A stretch of DNA of 64,000 bases from Lachnospiraceae bacterium (GTDB lineage Bacteria; Bacillota; Clostridia; Lachnospirales; Lachnospiraceae): contig SVEC01000005.1 in NCBI GenBank assembly GCA_015057555.1, positions 62,001-126,000 on the forward strand, given 5' to 3'. Position numbers and translations under genes: made by a program. The notes beneath the pieces are model-generated. The model was not told the origin of the DNA. It made no database searches and saw nothing but the letters and a program-made list of their open reading frames with translations. Below, piece after piece: positions 23,903 to 33,482 of the stretch (positions within the stretch are counted from its first letter, which is position 1; each line of letters begins with the position of its first letter).

Positions 23903-24673
23903 TTACTTGTGTATAATACCAGGAAGCTTAAATTTGTCTTTGATAAACTTTTTCCTTAATTCAATAGATTCTTTCGCATATTCTAAGAACTCTAGCTTTT
24001 CTAAGTCAGCTGATAGTTCCTCTCCCTTAGCCTTGATTATCTCGCAGAGTAGGTCTGCGCCGAACCATGGGTTGGCTGCAAGAAGTGGTCCTACTGTGTT
24101 TGTAAGGATAACATTCTTATATCTAGCGCCCTCGTTTCCGCCAAGGTCATTGCCATAGCCATAGAGGACTTCTCCCAGTGGTTCTGTATTTCCCAAAGTG
24201 TAATCTACTCGGTGGATTTGGTTGCCGATTATCTCCATATCTTTGTAGGTCCACCAGATGTCGTCTCCGTAAACCTCCTTGGTTACGTAAGGCATCTTAG
24301 TTCTGCAAAGCTCTTTCGCATTTATATCAAGTATTCCTAAACCATTTATTACCTTTCCATTTTCTATGGTGAGAGTCTTACCTAGAACGCAGCCTGTGGA
24401 GCCAATAGCAAGTACATAACCACCTGCTTCAACATAAAACTTAAATCCATCTACATCCAACTTCTCCACTACATGTTCTACGTCTCTAAGCTCACCAGCT
24501 CCCATAAATATAAGGTCTGTATTTTCGAAATTGATATTTTCACCGTAATTAATCTTTGTGATATTTGCCTCAATGCCCATAGCTTCAGCAATCTTTTCTA
24601 TAGCCATCATATTGCCTCTATCACCATGAAGATTAAGTATATCAGGATAAACCCAAGCTATATTTATATTCAT
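23903..24673 (-). CDS. gatD: GatD-like subunit of lipid II isoglutaminyl synthase, catalytic residues replaced
   Basis: A 256-residue CobB/CobQ-like class I glutaminase subunit, partner of MurT. It begins INIAWVYPDILNLHGDRGN as in other GatD proteins and shares the GNTEPLGEV, GYGND and EGARYKN landmarks. In known GatD the nucleophilic Cys lies in AICGGYQ and the His in YLHGPLL. Here the first motif reads AIGSTGCVLGK (Gly at the Cys position, a Cys four residues later) and the second TNTVGPLL (Val for His). The glutaminase reaction is therefore in doubt. The start overlaps the MurT stop (TAATG). Membership of the family is secure; activity is not. Confidence 0.9.
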   Translation of the reverse strand: MNINIAWVYPDILNLHGDRGNMMAIEKIAEAMGIEANITKINYGENINFENTDLIFMGAGELRDVEHVVEKLDVDGFKFYVEAGGYVLAIGSTGCVLGKTLTIENGKVINGLGILDINAKELCRTKMPYVTKEVYGDDIWWTYKDMEIIGNQIHRVDYTLGNTEPLGEVLYGYGNDLGGNEGARYKNVILTNTVGPLLAANPWFGADLLCEIIKAKGEELSADLEKLEFLEYAKESIELRKKFIKDKFKLPGIIHK

Positions 24674-26043
24674 TACTGGTCACCTGCCTTTTTCTGGTAT
24701 TTTTCTATACTGTTAAGACAGCTATAGTAGGAGTGCATCCAGGTAAGAAGGTACACCGTCGTTGTGTCATACTTCTCAAGCTCCTCCAAAAGTAAATCGT
24801 AATCGTCTGTAGGAATAACTGTAATATCCTTCTTGTCCACACCCTCTAGATAAAGTCTTGTGGCAACATCATAGCAAACAGTTTTAGACATACAGATATA
24901 TTTTACAACGCTACCATCCATAAACTTCCTAAAATTACAATCATAGGCGTAGTACATTCCAGTGTATTTTGGAGCAAAATCCACTATCTCACTAAGGTCA
25001 AGCACCACGATTTTCTCGGACTTATCAGCTGTGGCAACATCTATCGCACTCTGAAGAGTAACTGGTGTCTCCTGCTTAATTCTGAGGTAATTAATAGTCT
25101 TATCTCCCGCCTTCATCTGCTCTACTCTTCCGCTCTGAATCTTAAATTCAGATATAGATTTCTGAATGGTATTTGCATCAATGCCCTCATGCTTGGCAAA
25201 GGCCATAAGAGATGCATAGCAGTACATGAAGTCCTTGCTAATATACTTAACCTTGTAGCTTGTACCATCACAGATAAAGGCTGTATTTTCATGATCTACA
25301 TCAATAATGGTTGCTTCATCTATGGTCTTCAAGCCACAACCCTTGCAGCTATATTTTCCAATATCAAATAGATTCTCGTACTCAAACTCTATAGAATCAC
25401 CGCATACAGGACAGCAACAACTTATATCCATAAACGCAGGCTCCACAGCACTTACCTCGTCTCCTGCTACACCATAGTAGCTAACCTTTTCCTTGCCAAA
25501 GCCAAGGGAACCTGAGTTAGGCTCGTGGGCATTTAGTATTAGGTGCATATCCCCTTCTAAGGCAGCCTTAAGCTTAGTCATAATAACTCCCGGCTCTCCA
25601 TTACGCTGTGACTGGTCCTTAAGGACATTTGTTACCAAAACCACATGTGGCTGTATAAGCTTAGTCATAATAGGAAGATATCTCTCATCCACCTCTAAAT
25701 TCACATAATCCGCTTTAACTCGTCCACTCATATTAGAATGTCTGATTAGAGTTGTGGCGATACCTCTATCCATATTTGCTCCTATGTCATTGGTGCAGAT
25801 AGTCTTTCCCCAGCTTTTTATAAGCTGTGAAAGCATACCTGTGGTAGTTGTCTTACCGCTGGTTCCTGTAACCATTACAATTCTTGTATTCTCTCCAAAC
25901 TTGAAATAGCTTGGAAATTTCTTCATCAATATATTTGCAATTCCTCCTGGCCAGGTTGTACCTGAAACTCCTGGAATTATCTTTGTAAGTCCCATAATTA
26001 TCTTACCCACCAAAAGAGCAAATAAAAATTGTATCCTTTTCAT
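24673..26043 (-). CDS. murT: Lipid II isoglutaminyl synthase subunit MurT
   Basis: A 456-residue Mur-ligase-like protein that, with GatD, amidates the alpha-carboxyl of D-glutamate in lipid II. The ATP loop GTSGKTTTTGML is at 60-71. A Cys4 zinc ribbon interrupts the ligase domain (CPVCGDSIEFEY, then YSCKGCG), a specific mark of MurT, and the C-terminus is the DUF1727 region (VVLDLSEIVDFAPKYTG, then YYAYDCNF). GGAGG precedes the ATG. It is translationally coupled to gatD. Substrate binding residues appear intact even though the partner glutaminase looks degenerate. Confidence 0.94.
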   Translation of the reverse strand: MKRIQFLFALLVGKIIMGLTKIIPGVSGTTWPGGIANILMKKFPSYFKFGENTRIVMVTGTSGKTTTTGMLSQLIKSWGKTICTNDIGANMDRGIATTLIRHSNMSGRVKADYVNLEVDERYLPIMTKLIQPHVVLVTNVLKDQSQRNGEPGVIMTKLKAALEGDMHLILNAHEPNSGSLGFGKEKVSYYGVAGDEVSAVEPAFMDISCCCPVCGDSIEFEYENLFDIGKYSCKGCGLKTIDEATIIDVDHENTAFICDGTSYKVKYISKDFMYCYASLMAFAKHEGIDANTIQKSISEFKIQSGRVEQMKAGDKTINYLRIKQETPVTLQSAIDVATADKSEKIVVLDLSEIVDFAPKYTGMYYAYDCNFRKFMDGSVVKYICMSKTVCYDVATRLYLEGVDKKDITVIPTDDYDLLLEELEKYDTTTVYLLTWMHSYYSCLNSIEKYQKKAGDQ

Positions 26044-26229
26044 CTACTTTCCTCCAACCACGGATTTTCATTGTCATTATTTGGTAGTATTCCCACCGTA
26101 AGTATTCTACTATATAATAATTTATAAATCAAACCCTTATTAAGCTTGTGTATTATTTATTATTTTGATACACTTTGGATACATTTATTTGTTATACTAA
26201 AATATGTTATAGGATTACAGGAGAAAACT

Positions 26230-26898
26230 ATGATTAAAATACTCATCGTTGAGGACGAAAAACCAATTTCAGATTTAATTGCCTTTAACTTAAGCGCAAA
26301 TAATTACGTCTGCACCCAGGCTTACGATGGCTTAACTGCCGCAAATCTTATAGAGGAGCACACATATGATTTGATATTACTGGACATTATGCTTCCTGAG
26401 ATTGATGGCTATGAGCTTTTAGAGTACATAAAGCCTCTTAATATTCCAGTCATTTTCATTACCGCTAAGGGTGCATTGGAAGATCGTGTTAAAGGACTTA
26501 CCCAGGGGGCTGAGGATTACATAGTAAAGCCGTTCCAGGTGGTGGAGCTTCTTGCCAGAGTAAATGTGGTTTTAAGGCGATTCAACAAAACCTCATCAAT
26601 TCTAGAATTTGAGGATATCACTATAAATACAGAAACTTTAACCGCCTCTAAATCCGGACAAACCCTTGACCTTACGCCTAAGGAATTCGAGCTACTTACA
26701 CTGCTTGTAAGAAATGTAAACATTACTCTATTTAGAGAAAACATTTACGAGACCATCTGGGAAAATGATTATTACGGAGACACTAGAACCTTAGACCTGC
26801 ACATCCAAAGATTGAGAAAAAAGACTGGTCTGGGTCATCAGCTAAAAACTGTTTACAGAGTTGGTTATAGATTAGAAACCTCTGACAAAGCCAACTAA
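26230..26898 (+). CDS. OmpR-family response regulator
   Basis: A 222-residue regulator. The receiver domain shows EDE (8-10), the phosphoacceptor Asp52 in LLDIMLPEIDG, the Thr in FITAKG and the Lys in VKPF. The winged-helix DNA-binding domain (about 125-218) ends LKTVYRVGYRLE. The real start is ATG 26230-26232 behind AGGAGA; an open frame upstream lies in the divergent promoter region shared with murT. It is followed 14 bases later by its kinase. Confidence 0.95.
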   Translation: MIKILIVEDEKPISDLIAFNLSANNYVCTQAYDGLTAANLIEEHTYDLILLDIMLPEIDGYELLEYIKPLNIPVIFITAKGALEDRVKGLTQGAEDYIVKPFQVVELLARVNVVLRRFNKTSSILEFEDITINTETLTASKSGQTLDLTPKEFELLTLLVRNVNITLFRENIYETIWENDYYGDTRTLDLHIQRLRKKTGLGHQLKTVYRVGYRLETSDKAN

Positions 26899-26912
26899 AT
26901 TAGGAGAATCTA

Positions 26913-28349
26913 ATGAAATTCAGATACAAGGTATTGATTATAAATATGATAGTAATTTCCATCTGTTTGGGAACCATCGGTTATCTTATGATTTTGAAAA
27001 ACTTCAATCTAGCCCTTAACCAGCAGATAGAAAATTCAGTAGAGGAAAACAACCTTTTCCAAGCGAGCATAGAATATGAGCTGCTGAACATTATTAACAA
27101 CAATTCTTACAGTTCAAATGTACTTATGGATAAGCTTACGGAGGCTGGGGAAAATGTATACACCAACATTTCTTCCAATGACTCTGATTTATATGTAGCA
27201 TACAATGGAAAAATCATATACTCCAGCAATCAGCTAATCTGCACAGATGAATTATGGTCCACTGTTGATGTAGGTAAGAAGACCTACACTATAAACAAGG
27301 TTGATGACTCCTACTACATTTCAGTCAGCTCCTGTACTCTTCTTATGGACCAACGTCTTAATATTATCAATCAGAGAAATATTACCTCTATTTATACCAT
27401 GATGGAGCAGCAAACTAGCTACTACAATATTCTTCTCATAATCGTCATAATTGTATGTTCTGTATTTATGTACATATTAAGTACCTTTTTGACCAAACCA
27501 TTAGAAACGCTGCAGAAGGCTTCCGAGAGCTTTGGTAAGGGTGATTATGAAGCAAGAGTTAGCATCAAGTCAAAGGATGAGGTAGGTCAGCTTGCTAACA
27601 CCTATAATATTATGGCAGACTCTGTAGAAGCCCATATGGATGAGCTTAAAAATATGGTTACCCGTCAGGAACAATTTGTTGCGGATTTTACCCACGAATT
27701 AAAAACTCCTATGACATCTATTATAGGCTACGCAGACACCTTACGTTCCCGAGACCTAACTAAAGAACAGCAGGTTATGGCAGCCTCCTACATTTTCTCT
27801 GAGGGTCGAAGACTTGAGGCTATGTCTATGAAGCTGTTTGAGTTTATATATACAAAGCAGCATAGTATTACCCCTAAAAAGCTTAATACAAAAAAGCTTA
27901 TGACAGAGGTAGTTTCAAGTATTGAACCCTTATATCAGAACAAGAAGGTTATGCTTAATACAAATATGTGTAATTACTACATCTCTGGAGATTTGGATTT
28001 ATTAAAATCCGCATTTATCAACTTACTTGACAATGCAAGAAAAGCTTCCCAGCCTGGCAAGGAGGTTATATTCTCCTGCGTAGAAACCCCAGATGCTGTT
28101 ACCATAACAGTTAAGGATTTCGGTTCAGGTATACCAAAGGAGCACTTAGAAAAAATTTGTGACGCCTTCTATATGGTAGATAAATCCCGTTCCAGAAAAG
28201 AAGGTGGAGCTGGTCTAGGTCTCTCATTGGCTGCTTTAGTTTTCGATGCCCACAAGGCAACTATGAACATCGAGAGTCAGGTAGACAAGGGGACAGAATT
28301 TTCTATATCATTTCCACTTTACAGGGAGGAGGTGACCACAGATGAGTAA
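26913..28349 (+). CDS. Sensor histidine kinase
   Basis: A 478-residue membrane kinase. The first helix is at about 7-28 and the second at 173-193; the ~145-residue domain between them is extracellular and probably senses the signal. A HAMP linker follows (TKPLETLQKASESFGKGDYEARV, about 194-246), then the H-box THELKTPMTSIIGY (His261) and ATP-binding boxes (LLDNARKA, DFGSGIPKEH, GGAGLGLSLA). It is co-transcribed with the regulator before it and overlaps the membrane protein after it by eight bases. Confidence 0.94.
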   Translation: MKFRYKVLIINMIVISICLGTIGYLMILKNFNLALNQQIENSVEENNLFQASIEYELLNIINNNSYSSNVLMDKLTEAGENVYTNISSNDSDLYVAYNGKIIYSSNQLICTDELWSTVDVGKKTYTINKVDDSYYISVSSCTLLMDQRLNIINQRNITSIYTMMEQQTSYYNILLIIVIIVCSVFMYILSTFLTKPLETLQKASESFGKGDYEARVSIKSKDEVGQLANTYNIMADSVEAHMDELKNMVTRQEQFVADFTHELKTPMTSIIGYADTLRSRDLTKEQQVMAASYIFSEGRRLEAMSMKLFEFIYTKQHSITPKKLNTKKLMTEVVSSIEPLYQNKKVMLNTNMCNYYISGDLDLLKSAFINLLDNARKASQPGKEVIFSCVETPDAVTITVKDFGSGIPKEHLEKICDAFYMVDKSRSRKEGGAGLGLSLAALVFDAHKATMNIESQVDKGTEFSISFPLYREEVTTDE

Positions 28350-29160
28350 ACCTAGTAAAATCAACAAGCTGTTTATGGGTGCAGTTATAATATGTGTGCT
28401 TACTGTAACATCCAGTCTGTTGGTTCCTCAGTTTTTACTTAACCAGGAAAAGAAAAAGGGCACAGATATCATATATATAGCTCCAGAAAGCTACTACGTA
28501 GAATCAGGCAACGCAATGGCCAGAAATACCTCTAGTAATCTTACATCCCTAGAACAAATTAAGCTTATATCCGGAGATTGGGAAAGTACCGGAACTGAGT
28601 GTAGTTTAGACCAAGGCTTCCTTACAGAAAATGAAGCTGTACATCTTGCAAGATACAGCTTGAACGACTTTTACAATATGGGGGTATTCCCATATTCAAC
28701 AAATGCTAACTACAACAACTGGTGCTCATGGGAGGCAAAGCTTTATTGCTATACAGATAATCTTTTCAACACCTACAGCGCCTACCTTTGGGTGATTACC
28801 TTTACAAAGTTTGATAATTCAAGCACTCATACAGTATATATGACAGAAAAGGGAGTTATAATAGGAGCAACCACCACTGAAGCAGACTACAAAGCTAGCA
28901 ATATTATAGCTGCATACACCAATAGCTCTGTAAAGACAATTTTTGCCGACGATAATATTTCACTACTACAAAAAGAAGCGACGCCGGAAGGCACAGTTAT
29001 AAAACCTGTTTATCCCGACACCGATTTTAGCGACGCTACATTTAATCAAATTTACACCCTTGACCTAGTTTCATCTGATGGTCAATTAGAAAGCTATTAT
29101 GTGTACCAGTACACCACAGATGAGGTCTATGGAATAGGTATTGCACCTGTCTCAAAATAA
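28342..29160 (+). CDS. Membrane-anchored protein linked to the two-component system
   Basis: Unrecognised, 272 residues. One membrane helix at about 9-30 is followed by an exported domain rich in Thr, Ser, Tyr and Asn. The pattern NNWCSWEAKLYCYTDNLF...SAYLWVITF and VYMTEKGVIIGATTTEADYKA suggests a beta-rich fold of the kind seen in PepSY-like or YcdB-like partners of sensor kinases. It overlaps the kinase gene by eight bases, which implies coupled translation and points to a function as modulator or target of the pathway. It is convergent with the transglutaminase gene only three bases away. Confidence 0.72.
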   Translation: MSKPSKINKLFMGAVIICVLTVTSSLLVPQFLLNQEKKKGTDIIYIAPESYYVESGNAMARNTSSNLTSLEQIKLISGDWESTGTECSLDQGFLTENEAVHLARYSLNDFYNMGVFPYSTNANYNNWCSWEAKLYCYTDNLFNTYSAYLWVITFTKFDNSSTHTVYMTEKGVIIGATTTEADYKASNIIAAYTNSSVKTIFADDNISLLQKEATPEGTVIKPVYPDTDFSDATFNQIYTLDLVSSDGQLESYYVYQYTTDEVYGIGIAPVSK

Positions 29161-29163
29161 TGT

Positions 29164-31485
29164 TTACAAATGCTCCTTGCACCAGTCTGTGACGTATTTG
29201 TATTCAGTTTCAGAAATCATATCCTGGGAGAAGCCTGCTTTTTCAAGAATAGCAAGAACCTTCTCTCGGGATTTTTCTATATCCTCCTGCTCTGTTACAA
29301 TATCCTTAGTCAAGTATTGCAATTGTTCTCTATAATTTAGTTTTTCTCTAAGCTCCTTATCTCGCTTTCTGAGCTTTTTAATAATAGATTGATATTTGAA
29401 CACAAGCCTATCATTAATGTCCGCTTTAATAAATAGAAGCAAATTCTTTCCGTATACAAATAATTTTATACCCAAAAGACCCAAAATTGCTATGAGTATA
29501 ATTGCTCCCACACCATACACTGCATTTTTAACCAACTTATTTACTACTTTATTTACCCCCATAGCATTCTCAACAGCATCATCACCAGTATCTCCGGAAT
29601 CATCCATCATATCTGCAAACATATCCCAGAAATCCTCCTGATCATCTTCCTCAAGAGTTGCATAAGGAGTAACCTCCACAGGATGCCAGCCATACTGCAT
29701 ATTAAATACTTCTACCCAGGCATGGGCATCCGCATCTGTAACCTCAACAGATACTAGCGCAGTCTCCCCCAGCTCAGTATATCCAGAATAATAATTTTCA
29801 AATTCCGCTCCCTCAATAGGGGTTCCATTATATATCTGGTCAATATCAATGGCATAGCCCTCCACATATCTGGCAGGGATACCCATTCTTCTATATATCA
29901 AAACTGCAGCGGATGCAAAGTAAGAGCAATATCCCTTTTTCTTCTCCACAAGGAAATCATTTACAAAATCCTTCCTATACGGAGTTTTACCAGGTTTAAT
30001 GGTATAAGGATAGTTCTCCTGATAAAAATCAATAAGAGACTGGACTATATCCTCATCAGTAATAGGGTCTCCTAATTGGTCAATTATCATATCCACCGCT
30101 TCAATATTTGCCTCTGGCACATAAAGATCTGCCTCAGTATAAGCATTACCTTCATAAAACTCACCCTTTATAAAATACGTATTGTCTGCCAATCTAGGAT
30201 AGTAGGTAATATCTAAGAACCTCTTATTAGTATCTGCGGAATAGAAATAGTATGGTCTATAAACCACATCACTTTCCACATTATCAATCTTCATTATAGC
30301 CATTGAGGCGTATGGATAACCATCCTCGTATGCATACTTAAGGGACTCTGCCTCAGGACAGGAAAAAGAATCTACTGTATCTTTAACTTCTCCCATTCTT
30401 GTCCAATTATTTGCATAGGGATTATATTTTACACCTGTAAAGCCCTTAAGATAAATTCTCTCTGTGTTATAAGGGGTGAACTGAACCACAAGGTCAGTTT
30501 CATAGTCAAGCCTAATGGTGGATACCTGCCCCAGCCTACCACTTTCAAGTCCGCCCACATCCTCAGACATCTTGAAAAAGCCTGACAAACCATCCATTAA
30601 AATGGTACTGACTGCAGCCATAGTAAGTTCTTTATATTTATTGCCCTTGTATCCTACATTGAAGGTATCCTTTGGTTTAAACGCATTAACACTAGCCACA
30701 ACTGCAATCACAAAAGCAAGGGCAATTATGCCTGCATTAATCATAGCCTTAATATCATATACGTAGGCTATTTCCTTTTTCTTCTTACCTTTTTCCTTAA
30801 ACTTAACATCATCCCTCTTTATAGAGACCTGAGGACTGTAGTGTCTGCCAGACTTAAATACATAAGCCATAGCCATACCACCTAAAACCATAATAGTGTA
30901 CATTGCGTCCGGCTCTGCCACCAGATAAAGAGGTATCATATTTAGACCCATAACAGCAAATATAGCTGTAACGTATTGCATTCTTCTAGATATATATACA
31001 TTTAAAAATATATCTAAGACAATTCCTATAAAAAGCACTGCAAAGGTTACTGTCACATATCGATTCTCTATCTGCTCAACATAGAGCCTCTGGATGTCAA
31101 TATTAAAGAATTGGGCCGCACTATCGGTAGTTATATTTACAATAGCATAGAAACCACTGTTTATGTAGGTTCTGAACTTGTACACCAAAACCATAAACAA
31201 AAACAGTACCACAAGGTATCCGGCGTTTTCAGTTAATAATCGATAGTAAAGCATAGCAGAAAATATAGCCATAACAAAAATCACCACATGACACAGCACC
31301 TGATTATATTCTATGTATAAGGCAGACAAATAAAAGCCTATACTTCCCATAGCAAGAAGATAAACTATAAAGCCCTTAATAAGAAGGGTCAAAAGTCTAT
31401 TTTCCTTGGTTTCATATATGCTCTTGCTAAGCTTGATGCCCTCGCATAGACTTAGGTCTTTAATTGTATCCTTATTCTTAGCCAC
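29164..31485 (-). CDS. Membrane transglutaminase-like protein
   Basis: A 773-residue multi-pass protein. About six hydrophobic helices lie in residues 30-215 and another at ~250-268, then an exterior region with a transglutaminase core: GYCSYFASAAVLIYRRMGIP (Cys near 520), then DADAHAWVEVF (His near 587) and WHPVEVTP, where a Glu stands for the third residue as in many bacterial relatives. One more helix follows at about 655-675 and a helical cytoplasmic tail. The start is GTG overlapping the DUF58 stop. With MoxR and DUF58 it forms the common three-gene module often linked to cell-surface processing; the substrate is unknown. Confidence 0.88.
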   Translation of the reverse strand: MAKNKDTIKDLSLCEGIKLSKSIYETKENRLLTLLIKGFIVYLLAMGSIGFYLSALYIEYNQVLCHVVIFVMAIFSAMLYYRLLTENAGYLVVLFLFMVLVYKFRTYINSGFYAIVNITTDSAAQFFNIDIQRLYVEQIENRYVTVTFAVLFIGIVLDIFLNVYISRRMQYVTAIFAVMGLNMIPLYLVAEPDAMYTIMVLGGMAMAYVFKSGRHYSPQVSIKRDDVKFKEKGKKKKEIAYVYDIKAMINAGIIALAFVIAVVASVNAFKPKDTFNVGYKGNKYKELTMAAVSTILMDGLSGFFKMSEDVGGLESGRLGQVSTIRLDYETDLVVQFTPYNTERIYLKGFTGVKYNPYANNWTRMGEVKDTVDSFSCPEAESLKYAYEDGYPYASMAIMKIDNVESDVVYRPYYFYSADTNKRFLDITYYPRLADNTYFIKGEFYEGNAYTEADLYVPEANIEAVDMIIDQLGDPITDEDIVQSLIDFYQENYPYTIKPGKTPYRKDFVNDFLVEKKKGYCSYFASAAVLIYRRMGIPARYVEGYAIDIDQIYNGTPIEGAEFENYYSGYTELGETALVSVEVTDADAHAWVEVFNMQYGWHPVEVTPYATLEEDDQEDFWDMFADMMDDSGDTGDDAVENAMGVNKVVNKLVKNAVYGVGAIILIAILGLLGIKLFVYGKNLLLFIKADINDRLVFKYQSIIKKLRKRDKELREKLNYREQLQYLTKDIVTEQEDIEKSREKVLAILEKAGFSQDMISETEYKYVTDWCKEHL

Positions 31486-32528
31486 TAACCGTTCTCCCTT
31501 ACTATTACCATAGCTGAGCCACCCGAGGCACTTACATGAAGATATGACTTCATCTCCGGATGAACTAGTGCCATATGGCTTGAGGCCTCATCCATATTCT
31601 TATAACACTCTTCATAAAACATCTTTGCGAAGGCAGCATCTAAGGCCTCTACATAATCTATTCTTACATCCTCGTATTCAAAGCGATTTTTGCTCCAGTA
31701 CATAAGTCTCACATTTAGCTTGTCCTTAACCAAGGTATGAATTAGGGAGTAGGTAGTTACCAATATAGTGTTCAGCTCATAATGACTTGCATTACAAAGC
31801 TCCGGAACAACCACCAGCTGCTTATCTGACATGCTAACCCTATCCTTAACCATAAGAATATCCCTTTTGGCAGACAGCTTCCAATGGATGCTCATAAGCT
31901 TGTCCCCTGGTATATACTCTCTTATTTCCTGAACATCAGAAAAATCATTACCCTTCTTAGAGCTTTCCTCGCTTTCCAGCATACCGGACTCAAAATAAGT
32001 CTTGTCACTTATCTCCTGCTTAATAAGCTCTGGCAAAACAATAAGCTCACCCTTAGAATCCATATTTTTCTTAAGAAAGAAAAATCCCATCAAATCCTTA
32101 ATCTTAACCCTTTTCACAGTAAGAGTTAATCTACCAGGAAGGTCAGCAACTAGTGGCACCTTAAGCTCATAGCCTTTTTTACTGTACACTGGCACACTAA
32201 AGGTTAGGCTTCCGCTGGTTCCGAAAAACTCATTGCCCATCTCCACCAATAGCTTCACATCTAGAGAAGTCCACCAGGTAGGGTTATTAAGCTTTATGGT
32301 AAAAAAGCTTTCCTGATTCTGCACTCCATATTCCCCCTTAAGACAGTCACTGCTTACCTGGGCAGTGATTTTGCTTCTCAGATGAAGAGCTGTCAAAGCC
32401 GAAAAAACCGGTGCCAAAACCATTATCACCAACACTATAAAGTGAAAGTGACTGTGCAAAAACCAATATCCAATTATATTTATGGCAAGCAAGATGGCAT
32501 ATCCCACTGCTCTAAATATATTTTCCAT
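31485..32528 (-). CDS. DUF58 family protein
   Basis: A 347-residue DUF58 protein. Two membrane helices at the N-terminus (about 7-27, 28-48) are followed by an Ig-like strand region (VPLVADLPGRLTLTVKRVKI) and the diagnostic DUF58 stretch IREYIPGDKLMSIHWKLSAKRDIL (about 208-231), which belongs to a vWA-like fold. DUF58 genes almost always follow MoxR ATPases, as here (26-base gap). It probably is a client or scaffold for the MoxR ATPase. The stop overlaps the transglutaminase start by one base. Confidence 0.9.
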   Translation of the reverse strand: MENIFRAVGYAILLAINIIGYWFLHSHFHFIVLVIMVLAPVFSALTALHLRSKITAQVSSDCLKGEYGVQNQESFFTIKLNNPTWWTSLDVKLLVEMGNEFFGTSGSLTFSVPVYSKKGYELKVPLVADLPGRLTLTVKRVKIKDLMGFFFLKKNMDSKGELIVLPELIKQEISDKTYFESGMLESEESSKKGNDFSDVQEIREYIPGDKLMSIHWKLSAKRDILMVKDRVSMSDKQLVVVPELCNASHYELNTILVTTYSLIHTLVKDKLNVRLMYWSKNRFEYEDVRIDYVEALDAAFAKMFYEECYKNMDEASSHMALVHPEMKSYLHVSASGGSAMVIVRENG

Positions 32529-32554
32529 AATTCTCCTAATTATCTATTCTAATT

Positions 32555-33481
32555 TTAGCTTCTAGGTGCCTGAACCTGAACCAAAAGCTGATTCATAGCT
32601 GTACTTATATTTATTCCCTGAGCCTTTGCTCTAGCACTAAGCTTAACTCTGTGTCCCAAGGTATCCTTTATAACCTTCTGCACATCCTCTGCGGTAACAA
32701 AGCTTCTTCCGTCAATAATAGCCATAGCCTTAGCCATTCTAAGCATAGCTATAGTTCCTCTAGGACTGGCTCCTGCAGAGAAAATCTCCAGCTCTCTAGT
32801 TTTTTCCACCAAGGTAACTATATAGTCATATATTTCAGGCTTTACAAAAATATTATTAGTCTTCTCCCTAAGAATTCTTAGGTCCTCCACAGTAAGGATT
32901 CCCTCCACACTATCTATAGGTCTTAAGGCATTTCCCTGAAGAATCTTAACAGCGTCCTCATGGGATGGATAACCCATAGATAGACATACCATAAATCTAT
33001 CCAACTGAGACTCCGGAAGCATCTGAGTACCTGATGAGCCGTATGGATTCTCAGTAGCTATTACTATAAATGGATCTGGAAGCTTTCTGGTTACTCCGTC
33101 CACAGTGGCAGTGTTCTCCTCCATAACCTCAAGGAGAGCTGACTGTGTCTTCGGAGAGGTTCTATTAATCTCATCTGCCAAGAATAGGTTACAGAACACT
33201 GCACCCTCCTTGTACTCAAACTCCTTTGTAGCCGAGTTGTACATTGAAAATCCCAATATATCACTAGGAAGTACATCTGGTGTAAACTGTACTCTCTTGT
33301 AATTAAGGGACATGGATTTTGCAAATGTAGTGGCCAGAGTAGTCTTACCTACTCCAGGAATATCCTCCATAAGAATGTGTCCACCAGCTATCATAGCTGC
33401 CAGCACCTTTTCCACCACATGCTCCTTACCCTTTACTACCTTATTGACTTCCTTTTTTACCGCATCTAATTTTTCCTTCAT
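32555..33481 (-). CDS. MoxR-family AAA+ ATPase
   Basis: A 308-residue AAA+ protein of the MoxR group. Walker A is in EDIPGVGKTTLATTFA and Walker B in LFLADEINRTSPKTQ; the sensor motif ATENPYGSSGTQMLPESQLDRF and the C-terminal SPRGTIAMLRMAKA complete the family pattern. These proteins act as chaperone-like ATPases for DUF58/vWA and membrane partners. ATG 33479-33481 with GGGGG is chosen over the upstream GTG. It follows the 122-residue helical protein by one base. Confidence 0.93.
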   Translation of the reverse strand: MKEKLDAVKKEVNKVVKGKEHVVEKVLAAMIAGGHILMEDIPGVGKTTLATTFAKSMSLNYKRVQFTPDVLPSDILGFSMYNSATKEFEYKEGAVFCNLFLADEINRTSPKTQSALLEVMEENTATVDGVTRKLPDPFIVIATENPYGSSGTQMLPESQLDRFMVCLSMGYPSHEDAVKILQGNALRPIDSVEGILTVEDLRILREKTNNIFVKPEIYDYIVTLVEKTRELEIFSAGASPRGTIAMLRMAKAMAIIDGRSFVTAEDVQKVIKDTLGHRVKLSARAKAQGINISTAMNQLLVQVQAPRS

Positions 33482-33482
33482 C

